Shown here: piece after piece, positions 26,962 to 35,317 of the stretch
Layout: each line of letters starts with the position of its first letter
Numbering within the stretch: position 1 is the first letter of the stretch
Source of the DNA: Streptomyces sp. NBC_01445
GTDB lineage: Bacteria; Actinomycetota; Actinomycetes; Streptomycetales; Streptomycetaceae
Direction: 5' to 3'
DNA: 64,000 bases
Assembly: GCF_035918235.1 (NCBI RefSeq)
Contig: NZ_CP109485.1
Span: 10,137,001-10,201,000, forward strand
Made by a program: the position numbers and the translations under genes
Notes under the pieces: generated by a model
Database searches by the model: none
Told to the model about the DNA's origin: nothing
Seen by the model: only the letters and a program-made list of their open reading frames with translations

Positions 26962-27631
26962 TCAGGCTGCCGTGGCGAGGTGCAAGACCAGCACCGCCTT
27001 GACGATGTCGGTGATACGGACGGTGCTGCAACGGAGCTTGCGCAGGAGCCGCCAACTCTTCAGGGTGGCGTTGGCCTGCTCTCTGACGGCTCGGATTCTG
27101 GCGCGGGAGGAGTTCACCGCCCGCTTCCCGGCTGGGAATGTTCTCCAGGGCCCTCGGTAAGGCACCGGGCCCGAACTCCCTGATATCCCTTGTCTGCCCA
27201 CGTCCGGATGCCGGCTTGGGTGAGGGCTTCGATGATGCCGTGGGTACGTGGGCCTTGATGTCGTGGGCGGCACCCGGCAGGGCGGGTGAGACCCAGACCA
27301 GGCGTCCGAACGCATCGGCGATGACCTGGACGTTCATCCCGTGGCGCTTGTGCTTGCCAGAGTAGTAGGGGCGGTCGGCGGCAATGCGGTCGATGTGCAG
27401 CAGGGTGCCGTCCAGGATCACGAATGCCTTGTTGGCGGCGACGGTCAAGGCCTGCTGAAGGGTTGGGGCGAGGGCGGCCAGGATCTCAACCGCCTCGGCG
27501 ATGTACCGGTAGACGGTGGCCAGCCCGATCCCGAAGCCGGCCGCGAGCTGGGCGTACGTGTGCCCGCAGCGCAGGTGGGCACGCGCGAGCAGGGCCTGTC
27601 TGTCAGCAGTCAGTCGGCGCCACGGGGGCAT
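26962..27631 (-). pseudogene. Frameshifted DDE_Tnp_4-type (IS5) transposase
   Basis: 27631 to about 27240 reads MPPWRRLTADRQALLARAHL, HTYAQLAAGFGIGLATVYRY (HTH), FVILDGTLLHIDRI (first Asp) and AAHDIKAH; the end 27200-26962 in another frame reads SSRARIRAVREQANATLK and LRKLRCSTVRITDIVKAV, the C-terminal Glu region. The two parts are separated by at least one frame change near 27190-27240. It faces another transposase scrap head to head at 27631. Confidence 0.8.
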
Positions 27632-27978
27632 CGACGTCCTCGACGACCAGGCCCCGGACCTGCACGAAGTCCTGGCTAGGTGTCAGCGAGCTGGCATGAC
27701 GCACGCGATCCTGGACGGCACGCTGATCGAATCAGACCGTCTCGCGGGCGTCCGCGAGAACGGCAACGACCTGTGGTTCAGCCAGAAACACAAGGCGTTC
27801 GGTGGCAACATCCAGTTCCTGTCCGCACCTGACGGCACCCCGCTGTGGGTCTCCGACGTCGAACCTGGCTCCACCCCGACATCACCACCGCGCGCACCTA
27901 CGTTCTGCCCGCGCTCTACAAGTCGGCAGCTGACGGCCTGCCGACCCTGACGGACAAGGGCTACATCGGTGCGGGTGG
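27628..27978 (+). pseudogene. DDE_Tnp_4 transposase internal fragment
   Basis: The plus strand reads HAILDGTLIESDRLAG (first Asp), WFSQKHKAFGGNIQFL and GTPLWVSDVEPGS, then shifts frame to ITTARTYVLPALYKSAADG and TLTDKGYIGAG (second Asp). N- and C-termini are missing. It begins exactly where the minus-strand transposase at 26962-27631 begins, so two different elements meet head to head. Confidence 0.8.
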
Positions 27979-27995
27979 CCTTTTTCACCAGTAGT

Positions 27996-28017
27996 GGCTC
28001 TGGCTCAACTTCTGTGA
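27996..28017. repeat. Solo IS6-type terminal repeat
   Basis: GGCTCTGGCTCAACTTCTGT and the following two bases match the terminal repeat of the small element at 54931-55072 at about 20 of 23 positions. No partner repeat in inverted orientation was seen nearby, so it is probably a leftover end of a related element. Confidence 0.45.
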
Positions 28018-28096
28018 CGCGGCGACGCTGAGCGGCGGCTGAGCTCTCCGGGCAGTAGGTGAAGTCGCTCGCCTGAGCCGGCTGGCCGAGTTCCGG

Positions 28097-28639
28097 CTAC
28101 TTCAGCAGCCGGAAGCCGGGCTGCTGAGCCCATGCTCTGAGGAACTCCGCCGAACCGTAGGCGGCGGGCCGTGGATCGGTCCTCGTTGCGATGACGCCCG
28201 GAAGGTCGGCCACGATTGGCACCTGGTCCTCCCTCAGTTCGGCATTGACGACGCCACCGACCACATCCATAACGGCGGCGGTCAGCAGAGCCGTGACGAC
28301 GTGGTCAACTGGAGGGTTGCAGAAGGCGACGACATCGACTGAGTGGGTCGGCGTGAAGCCGATGAAAGGCTCGTGATCGACTTCGTCGGCTTGCTCGGCC
28401 TCGAAGATGGACTCGTCGCCGATGCCGGGCCCCATGACGGAGACCAGGATGGGCCGCCGTCCGTCGACGCCCCCGGTGTCCGAGATGCCGAGGCTATCCG
28501 CGTGCAGGTTCAGGTCGTACTCGCCGACCCGCTTTTCCTCAAACCGTGCCGAGGAGCGAACCAGAAGGCCGCGGAGCCGCTGTATCACCGCGCGGGGGAC
28601 GGCCTCCGCCAACTCGATCACCAACACCGGTCCACTCAT
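28097..28639 (-). CDS. Hypothetical protein
   Basis: ATG at 28639 gives 180 residues starting MSGPVLVIELAEAVPRAVIQ. The sequence alternates strands and helices with no catalytic signature or membrane helix; SVDVVAFCNPPVDHVVTALL lies in the middle. I recognise only that similar single-copy hypotheticals occur in streptomycetes. It is not clearly linked to its neighbours. The frame extends a little upstream (to 28681), but the added residues are basic and not conserved-looking. Confidence 0.55.
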   Translation of the reverse strand: MSGPVLVIELAEAVPRAVIQRLRGLLVRSSARFEEKRVGEYDLNLHADSLGISDTGGVDGRRPILVSVMGPGIGDESIFEAEQADEVDHEPFIGFTPTHSVDVVAFCNPPVDHVVTALLTAAVMDVVGGVVNAELREDQVPIVADLPGVIATRTDPRPAAYGSAEFLRAWAQQPGFRLLK

Positions 28640-28856
28640 AGCTCGGAGCCTAACCAGCCGGGACCACCCTCCCCACCGCATTAATCAGCGTGCACGCACC
28701 GCAGAAGTAGAGCCGGAACCCCCAGTAGCACCGTCGGTTGTTCACGGGTTTGGGAGGCACCCAGATCCACGGTTGGGTGATGTTCACGAATTTTTGACAG
28801 CGCTGGGGTACTTGCCAGGGCAGCATCGGGGTGCTTCTGGTGAAAGGCCCTGGTCA
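28640..28856. other. Non-coding stretch
   Basis: No gene is supported. A minus-strand frame (GMTRAFHQKHPDAALAST) looks faintly protein-like but has no start signal. It precedes the IS21-like remnant. Confidence 0.3.
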
Positions 28857-29007
28857 TGCCCCAGATATCCAAGGCCGGAGTGTACGCGGCGATCCGGCGT
28901 GATCACCGTTCCGGCATGAAGTCGACCGCCTCACCTTCAACGGCACCATCATCGAGACCGGCACCGACTCATACCGCTTTGCCAGCACCCGAGCCCGGGC
29001 CAGCTAA
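28857..29007 (+). pseudogene. Collapsed IS21-like remnant (istA start joined to istB end)
   Basis: 28857-28912 reads MPQISKAGVYAAIRRDHR, like the N-terminus of IstA transposases. From 28921 the frame reads VDRLTFNGTIIETGTDSYR and FASTRARAS then TAA at 29005-29007, like the C-terminus of an IstB ATPase. Everything between is missing, so an internal deletion of about 2 kb has joined the two ends. Confidence 0.45.
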
Positions 29008-29040
29008 CTCACACCAAGGCCGGCGGCCGCCTCACCAGAC

Positions 29041-29063
29041 CTCAGAAGCCGTATCTCAACCGA
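29041..29063. repeat. Left member of a 23-bp inverted repeat pair
   Basis: AGAAGCCGTATCTCAACCGA within this segment recurs in reverse complement at 30681-30703, with one mismatch over 23 bp. It lies 34 bp past the IstB-like stop. The pair bounds 1.66 kb with an IS5-type transposase and a hypothetical gene. Confidence 0.65.
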
Positions 29064-29187
29064 TCATGGAACGTGTGGGTCGAACGGTTTTCCCGTCGGG
29101 GTGATCTTCCCGTTGTACGTGCATGAAGACAGGGCCTCTCGGTAGCTCGGGGATGCGAATCTAACCGAGCAGTGCCGGGAGGCCCTG

Positions 29188-30108
29188 GTGTCGTTGTTGT
29201 ACGCGTCCGAGCCCGTTCAGTTCAACTCGGCTGCTCCATCGTGTGATTGCCTCGCGCATGTGTACGGCAACGCGGCCGACCATCCGGACCGGGAACGCCG
29301 GTATCCCTCGGACATGTCGGACGCGGAGTGGGCGGCCGTCCGGCCGCTGTTGCCGGTGCCGGCCTGGCTCCAGGGCCGGGGCGGGCAGCCCGAGGGCTAC
29401 TGTCATCGACAGATGCTGGACGCCGTCCGTTATCTGGTCGCGGGCGGGATCTCCTGGCGGGCGATGCCCGTGGACTTCCCTGATTGGGGCCGGGTTTACG
29501 CCTTCTTCCGCCGCTGGCGCGAGCACGGGCTGATCGCAGAGTTCCACGATCGGCTGCGCGGACGGGTGCGTGAGCGGGAGGGCCGTGAGGCGGAGCCGAC
29601 GGCGGGGATCATCGATGCGCAGTCGGTGAAGGCCGCGGCCTCGGTGCCGTCCGTCTCGCGCGGCTGGGACGGCGGGAAGAAGGTGGGCGGCCGCAAGCGG
29701 CACATCGTGACCGACTGCCTCGGTCTGCTCCTGGTCGTCGCGGTGACCGCCGCGAACGTCGGGGACCGGGATGCCGCGGTGGGCCTGCTGCAGCGGCTGC
29801 GCCGCCTGCACCGTGACATCTGCCTGGTCTGGGCAGACGGCGGTTACACCGGCGGCCTGGTCGACTGGTGCCGGCAGAAACTCGCGCTCACCCTTCAGGT
29901 CGTCAAGCGCACCGACGACACCACGGGCTTCGTGGTGCTGCCGCGCAGGTGGGTGGTGGAGCGCACGTTCGCGTGGTTGATGCATTCGCGCCGGCTGGCC
30001 CGGGACTACGAGACGTTGCCGGCCAGCAGCGAGGCGATGATCCGGTGGTCGATGGTCACGCGGATGGGGCGGCGTCTGGCACGGCCATGGGCCGCCGGGC
30101 GGCGCTGA
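29188..30108 (+). CDS. Intact IS5-family transposase
   Basis: The 306-residue product is complete: N-terminal DUF4096-like part (SDAEWAAVRPLLPVPAWLQG), GIIDAQSVKAAASVP (first Asp), CLVWADGGYTGGLVDW (second Asp) and PRRWVVERTFAWLMHSRR (Glu). Start GTG 29188 is probably right but has a weak ribosome binding site. The C-terminal coding end overlaps the 3' end of the convergent hypothetical gene at 30056-30583, so the element seems to have inserted there. Confidence 0.9.
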   Translation: MSLLYASEPVQFNSAAPSCDCLAHVYGNAADHPDRERRYPSDMSDAEWAAVRPLLPVPAWLQGRGGQPEGYCHRQMLDAVRYLVAGGISWRAMPVDFPDWGRVYAFFRRWREHGLIAEFHDRLRGRVREREGREAEPTAGIIDAQSVKAAASVPSVSRGWDGGKKVGGRKRHIVTDCLGLLLVVAVTAANVGDRDAAVGLLQRLRRLHRDICLVWADGGYTGGLVDWCRQKLALTLQVVKRTDDTTGFVVLPRRWVVERTFAWLMHSRRLARDYETLPASSEAMIRWSMVTRMGRRLARPWAAGRR

Positions 30109-30583
30109 ACATCCCCGACGTCTCCTGCACGAGCCACCCGCGCTCCGCCAGGCGCCTGGCCTTCGAGCGCACCCCTTCGACCTTCGCCGACGTCGTTTGA
30201 AGGCCCAGCTCCACCGTGATTTCCTTGGCCTTCAGCGGTCCTTGGCCCGCTGGCTGCCGCTCGTCGAGCACGCCCAGGATCCGCTGGTAGTCCGGCGCCA
30301 GCACCGTCACCGGCAACCCTTCGCGCCAAGGTGGCACGATCGAGCCCGGCACGGGCGAGGGCACGGTTTCCTGCTCCGCCTCGGCCTCGGTCACGGCGGT
30401 GGTCTCCGCAGCCGAGGCTGCCAGGGCCTCGACCAGCTCTTCCCGCGCGATCACCCGCCGGTCCAGATCGATCTCGGCAGCCTCCAACACCCCAGACAAC
30501 CGGGCGACTTCCTCCCGCAGCCCTTCCACCCGCACCCGGGCAGCCGTCTCCCGCTCCTCCAGCATTCCCAGCACCGACGTCAT
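30056..30583 (-). CDS. Coiled-coil hypothetical protein with altered C-terminus
   Basis: ATG at 30583 follows GAGGGG and gives 175 residues. Residues 1-50 form a coiled coil (MLEERETAARVRVEGLREEV, partial), then an Ala/Glu-rich linker, then a winged-helix-like part with PDYQRILGVLDERQPAGQG and KAKEITVELGLQTTSAKVEG. I recognise the family as common next to streptomycete transposons, function unknown. The last 18 residues are read from inside the convergent IS5 gene, so the native C-terminus is probably lost. Confidence 0.6.
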   Translation of the reverse strand: MTSVLGMLEERETAARVRVEGLREEVARLSGVLEAAEIDLDRRVIAREELVEALAASAAETTAVTEAEAEQETVPSPVPGSIVPPWREGLPVTVLAPDYQRILGVLDERQPAGQGPLKAKEITVELGLQTTSAKVEGVRSKARRLAERGWLVQETSGMFSAARRPMAVPDAAPSA

Positions 30584-30680
30584 CGCGCACCCCTCGCTCA
30601 CGGAGCGGAAACAAGACGCCGGATGCCTCCCTCATTCCGAGCGACACCATGCCTGACCAGCAGAAATCAAGCGATCCTGT

Positions 30681-30703
30681 TCGGTTGAGATACGGCTTCT
30701 CAG
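30681..30703. repeat. Right member of a 23-bp inverted repeat pair
   Basis: TCGGTTGAGATACGGCTTCT here is the reverse complement of the segment at 29041-29063. The TGA stop of the next gene (30700-30702) lies inside it. No matching target duplication is visible at the two outer edges. Confidence 0.65.
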
Positions 30704-31116
30704 GGGGAGCCAGCCGACGGCCCATCAGGTCGAAGTGCGGCCTGCAACTCATCGAGAGACGGAGGACCGGGGTCACGGATGGGACGGCCAACGTCGGACG
30801 GCCAACCGGGACGGAAGCGTTCAACGTAATCTGCGAAGTCGTGACGCAGGTACCGAGAATCGGCCGGCTTCAGCCGGATCTGCTCGCGGCTGTCGACCCA
30901 CCAGATCTCGAACTCACCGACGGTGCCTTCCGCTGGCCAGTCCTCACTCTGATCCGGAAGCAACGCAGCATCGACGAAGCCTCCGACGGTCAGGCCGATG
31001 TCCACAAAGATCCCGATCACGCCGGGCCGAGGAACGTTCACGACGGTGCCCTCGAAGACCTGCCCGAAGCGCAGACCCCTGCGAATCCGAACCCACTGGG
31101 CATCTGTCACCACCAA
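30700..31116 (-). CDS. S1-domain-like hypothetical protein
   Basis: The 138-residue product has an S1/OB-like strand pattern: GQVFEGTVVNVPRPGVIGIF, then VDIGLTVGGFVDAALLP and IRLKPADSRYL. It may bind RNA, but S1-type surface residues cannot be verified by eye. The stop codon lies within the 23-bp repeat at 30681-30703, so the last few residues could have been changed by insertion of that element. Confidence 0.6.
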   Translation of the reverse strand: MVVTDAQWVRIRRGLRFGQVFEGTVVNVPRPGVIGIFVDIGLTVGGFVDAALLPDQSEDWPAEGTVGEFEIWWVDSREQIRLKPADSRYLRHDFADYVERFRPGWPSDVGRPIRDPGPPSLDELQAALRPDGPSAGSP

Positions 31117-31173
31117 CGCATCATCGCATCTTCGTCCGGATCGCGAGCGACTGACTTGGGCAGCAGAGTCCCG

Positions 31174-31848
31174 TTACGGACGCGGCGCCAACGGACCGTC
31201 TCCCAAGCTCGACACAGCGAGGATGGACGAGACAGCGCTAGGTGCGCGGCCCGCGAGCCAGACCGCGATCCGCTCCTTGAACTCGCGGTTGACGTAGGGA
31301 CTGTCGCGAAGAGTGATCTGTTCCAGGTACTGCAGGATGTTCTCCGAGCGGTCCGGGTGGCACACCGCGAACACGTCGACGCCGATCTCGCCCGTCGAGG
31401 CAATGACGGACACGCTGCCGTCGAGAGCCATCATGGCGAAGCCCGGGTGGCCCGCGTGTATGCCGAGGAACGCCGATGCCGCGCCCCGGCCCATGATGTC
31501 CCAGTGGTCCAGGAGCCGAACCCGGGTCCAGAGCGTCGGTGCGGCGCTGCCGCTGTGCAGGTTCTGCACGGCGGCCCGGTGCGTGCGGGTGCCCTGTGGA
31601 AGCTGGACGAGGAACTCACGCCGGTCATCGAGAAGACCCGAGGAGACGGCGAGGTCGTACCAGTCCCCATTGAGCCGCTCGACGAGCCGTGGGGTGTCGT
31701 ACCGGTGGGAGAAGCCGCCGGCCACGTCCTCGGCACGGTATCCGGCGACGAACGGCATCGTGCCGTCCGGCACGGCGTCTGGAATCACCTCAAGACCGGC
31801 CCGCCATAGCGGCCGGTACACCTTGCGGTCGCGCTCTTGGGTACCCAT
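31174..31848 (-). CDS. Hypothetical protein
   Basis: The 224-residue product starts MGTQERDRKVYRPLWRAGLE. The second half (AFLGIHAGHPGFAMMALDGS, then VIASTGEIGVDVFAVCH and ILQYLEQITL) has the spacing of SUKH-type immunity proteins, where a strand pair is followed by a C-terminal helix with a conserved aromatic residue. That link is weak. It is separated from the S1-like gene by 57 bp on the same strand and may share its transcript. Confidence 0.5.
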   Translation of the reverse strand: MGTQERDRKVYRPLWRAGLEVIPDAVPDGTMPFVAGYRAEDVAGGFSHRYDTPRLVERLNGDWYDLAVSSGLLDDRREFLVQLPQGTRTHRAAVQNLHSGSAAPTLWTRVRLLDHWDIMGRGAASAFLGIHAGHPGFAMMALDGSVSVIASTGEIGVDVFAVCHPDRSENILQYLEQITLRDSPYVNREFKERIAVWLAGRAPSAVSSILAVSSLGDGPLAPRP

Positions 31849-31974
31849 CGGTCACTGTTTTACCAGGCCGGCGCGCCAAGAATCCTCCGGCCCGGCGCTT
31901 GCCCGTTTCCCGACCTCCCGGATCGGACCGGTGCCCGGATCGGCCGCATGATCGGCCGGGCAGGCCCTAGCGGG

Positions 31975-32148
31975 TCACGCAGGGCGGGCGCTCCAGCTTC
32001 TGCCTACCGTGGATCCGGATCGAGCTCCGCTACGGCCAGAGCCGGGGCCTGTTTCCGGGTTCTTCCCGGCGAGGATGCAGGTGGCATAGGGCTGGCGAAT
32101 CGTGATGCCGCGGATCCAGTCGCCCTCGGGCAGGGCGGCGATGCTCAT
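31975..32148 (-). pseudogene. N-terminal fragment of an ASCH-domain gene
   Basis: ATG at 32148 overlaps the stop of the GGDEF gene (ATGA). The first 30 codons read MSIAALPEGDWIRGITIRQP and YATCILAGKN, the RNA-binding-like start of ASCH proteins (ITIRQPYAT). After that the text becomes Gly/Ser/Arg junk and stops at 31975. The rest of the domain was lost at about 32060. Confidence 0.55.
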
Positions 32149-32822
32149 GCGGCTCGCCCCCTGATTCCGGTTCCGGGGCGGCCGGCGCGGCGCCCGTTGA
32201 TGGACGTGTGCGTTGCGTGCCGGGCGTCGGCGAGGACTGCGTGGCCGGAGTGCTTGCCGTCGTACAGGGCAGCGTCGGCGGCCTGCTGGAGCACGGACAG
32301 GTCGCGGGTGTTGAGGATGTCGGGCGTCGCTGCGCCGACGGAGGCGGCGACGTCGACGGTCTGCCCGTCGTCCACGTGCACCGGCGTTTGCAGCATCTTC
32401 ATCAGCTGTGCGAGGCGGTCCTCGCGTCGGCCGCGGGGCGCCTGCAGGACGATCGCGAACTCATCGCCCCCGAGGCGGCCGAGGGCGGTGTGCGGGCCCG
32501 CCCAGGCGGTGAGCCGGGCTGCGGTCGCCGCGAGGACGGCGTCACCGGCCGCGTGGCCGAAGGTGTCGTTGATGGCTTTGAAGTGGTCCTGGTCGACCAG
32601 GACGACGGCTGTGTCGTCGCCGTGGCGGCGTAGGAGCTGGCGGGCCTGGGTGGTGTACGCGTCGCGGCGCAGCAGCCCGGTGAGGGGGTTGCGGCGGCTG
32701 GCGGCCAGGCGCCGGTGGAGCGTCACGGCGTGGACGGTCCAGCCGGCCAACGGCACGGCTGCGGTGGTCAGTAAGAGTGCGCGCTGCCCGATCCGGGTCT
32801 GTACGCGCAGGACGGAGTCCAT
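32145..32822 (-). CDS. GGDEF-domain protein (putative diguanylate cyclase)
   Basis: The 225-residue product has one N-terminal membrane helix (ALLLTTAAVPLAGWTVHAV) and a GGDEF domain. NPLTGLLRRDA opens it, VDQDHFKAINDTFGHAAGD carries metal-binding residues, and GRLGGDEFAIVL (118-122) has an intact active site, so c-di-GMP synthesis is plausible. The inhibitory RxxD site, expected five residues before GGDEF, reads GPHT, so product inhibition there is absent. GGDEF genes of this small type often lie in streptomycete transfer modules. Confidence 0.8.
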   Translation of the reverse strand: MDSVLRVQTRIGQRALLLTTAAVPLAGWTVHAVTLHRRLAASRRNPLTGLLRRDAYTTQARQLLRRHGDDTAVVLVDQDHFKAINDTFGHAAGDAVLAATAARLTAWAGPHTALGRLGGDEFAIVLQAPRGRREDRLAQLMKMLQTPVHVDDGQTVDVAASVGAATPDILNTRDLSVLQQAADAALYDGKHSGHAVLADARHATHTSINGRRAGRPGTGIRGRAA

Positions 32823-32914
32823 ACTGGGATTTCCCTCTCTCGTCTCGTACGGGGTGGGTAGGCCCGGGGCGGCCGACTGGTTTTCCGGCCTTTGGCGGCC
32901 GTCCCGGGGCGTAG

Positions 32915-33088
32915 CTACAGCAGCTCGGTGTCGGTGACGCGGGTCCAGGTGAAGGGCTCGCCCCAGGGGCCGGCTTCCGCCGCCGTCCAGTCGAGCTCCC
33001 AGCCAGGGCGCAGTCCGCGCGCTCCCCAGCGAGGCGATGCCGACCGAGGAGCGAACGCGCTCCAGCGGGTGTGGGGCCGGGTGTTCAC
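32915..33088 (-). CDS. Small hypothetical protein of the transfer module
   Basis: GTG at 33088 overlaps the TGA of the preceding frame (GTGA) and encodes 57 residues, Trp- and Arg-rich: VNTRPHTRWSAFAPRSAS, then GWELDWTAAEAGPWGEPFTW. The overlap start and clean stop suggest a real gene coupled to an upstream gene whose last 32 codons remain (VEPITELVQSTDHSWHHGWE). That upstream gene is cut at about 33187 by the integrase remnant. Confidence 0.5.
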   Translation of the reverse strand: MNTRPHTRWSAFAPRSASPRWGARGLRPGWELDWTAAEAGPWGEPFTWTRVTDTELL

Positions 33089-33184
33089 CGGGTGGTCGCC
33101 TTGGTGGTGGCGATGAGGGCGGCGACGGTCTCCCAGCCGTGGTGCCAGGAGTGGTCAGTTGACTGCACTAACTCGGTGATCGGC

Positions 33185-33619
33185 TCGACTTGGCGTCGCT
33201 GCCAGCAGTTCCTCGACCGTCGACGGGCTCAGCGGCCCGAGAGCGAGTACCGCAAGCCGACCAAGACGGAGTGGTCGGAGTTCAACGAAAACTTCGACAA
33301 GCGCCGGGTCGAACTCGGCTCCTGCGGACCCTTACGGGACCCCCTGCCAGCACGAACACGCCTGCATCCGTTGCCCAATGCTCAGCGTCAACCGAAGATG
33401 TTGCCCCGCCTTGACGAGCTGGAGGAGGACCTCCTGGCCCGCCGTGAACGCGCCGTGGCAGAGGACTGGGGAGGCGAGATCGACGGCCTCGACCTCACCC
33501 TCACCCTCACCTTCCTGCGCAGCAAGCGAGAACAAGCCCGACGCTTCGAGCGAAGCGGTCCGGTCCCGCTCGGGCTGCCCACGATCCCTCATCAGGTCTC
33601 TCAGCTCACAGAAAGGTGA
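33185..33619 (+). pseudogene. C-terminal remnant of a tyrosine site-specific integrase
   Basis: The text EYRKPTKTEWSEFNENFDKR, RVELGSC, then in a shifted frame PYGTPCQHEHACIRCPML, then PKMLPRLDELEEDLLARRER matches the tail and Cys-rich knuckle of Tn554-like integrases found in actinobacterial elements. Two compensating frame changes (about 33330 and 33395) interrupt it. The recombinase core with its Tyr is gone. It marks an old element end that has replaced part of the transfer module. Confidence 0.65.
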
Positions 33620-33621
33620 TC

Positions 33622-33757
33622 AGGAGGGCGGAGACAAGGAGCGCTGTCTATGCAGGGCCTGATACGTCAAGTGCGTGCCGGTCATCCCCGCCGCCTTGAG
33701 CTCTGCGAAGCCCTTGGAGCCGATGCGCTCCAGGAGTGTCAGCGGGTTCGGATATTT
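33622..33757 (-). pseudogene. C-terminal remnant of an unidentified gene
   Basis: The minus strand reads NPLTLLERIGSKGFAELKAA, then GMTGTHLTYQALHRQRSL and a TGA at 33622. It looks like real coding sequence but has no start and no family I can name. Confidence 0.35.
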
Positions 33758-33782
33758 AGATGTGCGGAATAGGGCAGGCGGG

Positions 33783-33806
33783 CCAGCCGAGATTCAGCTC
33801 GGCTGG
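33783..33806. terminator. Short stem-loop
   Basis: CCAGCCGAG-ATTCAG-CTCGGCTGG makes a perfect 9-bp stem between the remnant ending at 33757 and the gene starting at 33878. It could terminate transcription; there is no T-run. Confidence 0.4.
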
Positions 33807-33877
33807 ATCGCGTGCCGCAGGGGGCGCAGAACGGCCCGCGGTCGGCGATCCCTCGGGTACTGGGTAGCGTCAGCCTG

Positions 33878-34543
33878 GTGAATCTCAACCTCTTCAACGA
33901 TGTGCCTGATGGCCTGACTCAACGAGCCCGGTCCTTCGTCCGCGCGCACGGCGTCAAGGTCGACATCCGGCCCATCGAGGAGCACAGGCAGTGGTGGCTT
34001 GAGCGAGACATCCCGGCGGCGGTCATCAACCGGATGGCGGCCTATGAAGAGCAGTGGGGTGGCCTGGTACTGCCACCCTCGCCGCAGTATGACGGCGGAC
34101 CCAGGTACCTCGAAGCGGACTCGCCCGAGGGCTCAACCTTCGATGGCTGGTGGTTCGAAGCCGGGATGCAGCGGACCGCCGTCCCGTACTCATTCATGAT
34201 CGGGCCGTCCGGTGAGTTCGGCATTCACGCAGGTCGGTGGGTGCCCCTCCATGCCACCGTCGCAGGCTGGGTGGAGTCGCTCGCACTGACCCACCACGTG
34301 TCCGTGTGCGCAAAGCAGATCCTCAAGGTCACCGGCGACGATGTCGATCGCATCGTGCTGGACGGGTACGAGCCAGTGCGCGAAGTGAAGGGCCTGGCCG
34401 ACACCTGGTGGCGGGGAGCCGACTCGCTTGTGACGATCTATTCAGGGGAGGCCGAGGCTCTCTCCTTTCCGCGGGGCCGCACTGCGTTGATCTACTCCGG
34501 CTTGGATGAGTGGGGTCTGCGAGGAGGCGTCAAGGACAGCTAA
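33878..34543 (+). CDS. SMI1/KNR4 (SUKH)-like hypothetical protein
   Basis: GTG at 33878 gives 221 residues. The pattern IPAAVINRMAAYEEQWGGLVL, then LPPSPQYDGGPRYLEAD and WVPLHATVAGWVESLALTHH fits SUKH-type immunity or scaffold proteins, which often act against contact-dependent toxins. No toxin gene is next to it. The next gene on the same strand begins 39 bp later and may be co-transcribed. Confidence 0.5.
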   Translation: MNLNLFNDVPDGLTQRARSFVRAHGVKVDIRPIEEHRQWWLERDIPAAVINRMAAYEEQWGGLVLPPSPQYDGGPRYLEADSPEGSTFDGWWFEAGMQRTAVPYSFMIGPSGEFGIHAGRWVPLHATVAGWVESLALTHHVSVCAKQILKVTGDDVDRIVLDGYEPVREVKGLADTWWRGADSLVTIYSGEAEALSFPRGRTALIYSGLDEWGLRGGVKDS

Positions 34544-34582
34544 GGCTGAGGACGTCAGGAGCCCTTGGTCCAGAATCAGGGC

Positions 34583-35176
34583 ATGGACGTCCCCAAGCTG
34601 CTCGAAGCCGCGGCCCTGCTTGTCCCCGAGGAGATCACCACAGAGAACGACATCACGGTGCGGGACGTCTGGGAGCACCTCCGGGAAGACGAGTGGGAGG
34701 TGGCCCTCGGGCTGCTGGAGGAACTCGGCGACGCCCATTCGCTCCCAGTCAGCTTCTGGGAGACCCTGGCCACCGCAGCCGAGCAGATGCGACTGGAGAG
34801 GAGCGCGGCCTGGTGCCACTGGCGCAGCTACGAGACCTGCAACGGCATCATCCGAGCCAACCTCACCCTGCGGCCAGCCTCCGAAGCTCGACGGCGAGCC
34901 CCCTTTGACGGTGCCGGCGTTCTGCGACCGATGTGGAACATCGGAAATCGCACCTCGACCGGCGAACCCGCCCTCAACCTCGCCCGACTCTGGGTGAAGT
35001 TCATGCCCTTCCTGGAGCCCGGTGGGCAATCCTTGGTGCGCCTCGCTCCTCTCGACCCATCCCAGTGGCAGCACCTTGAGCCCGGACAAGTGATCACGAT
35101 GCACGAGGACCGATCCGTCGCCGGAATGGCCGTCGTCTTGGAGACTCAACCCCCTGCGACGGCGGCCACCGAGTAG
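34583..35176 (+). CDS. Hypothetical protein with EF-Tu-like barrel end
   Basis: ATG at 34583 gives 197 residues. The N-terminal half is helical (MDVPKLLEAAALLVPEE; WEVALGLLEELGDAH). The C-terminal half (VLRPMWNIGNRTSTGEPALN, then LWVKFMPFLEPGGQSLVRLA and PGQVITMHEDRSVAG) resembles the beta-barrel domain of translation factors, as seen in several streptomycete hypotheticals beside SUKH genes. Function unknown; immunity or regulatory role is only a guess from the neighbour. Confidence 0.5.
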   Translation: MDVPKLLEAAALLVPEEITTENDITVRDVWEHLREDEWEVALGLLEELGDAHSLPVSFWETLATAAEQMRLERSAAWCHWRSYETCNGIIRANLTLRPASEARRRAPFDGAGVLRPMWNIGNRTSTGEPALNLARLWVKFMPFLEPGGQSLVRLAPLDPSQWQHLEPGQVITMHEDRSVAGMAVVLETQPPATAATE

Positions 35177-35317
35177 AGCGAAGCGGCTGACCTTCGGCTG
35201 CTGCGCCAAAACGGAGACTCCCTTGCTCGGGGACAGGGGGTGGTGCGTGAGGCCGGTAGGCCTGTCCGAGCCCTCACCGCAGGTGCGGTGAGGACCAGGC
35301 AGGTGGACCGGAAGATG

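Noticed and set aside
27516..27636. Upstream part of the plus-strand transposase fragment
   Set aside because: This section is the antisense of the N-terminus of the minus-strand transposase at 26962-27631; only sequence from about 27628 matches a transposase on the plus strand.
31837..32937. Plus-strand ORF of 366 residues over the GGDEF gene
   Set aside because: It is antisense to the GGDEF domain and Arg/Ser-rich, as expected of a shadow.
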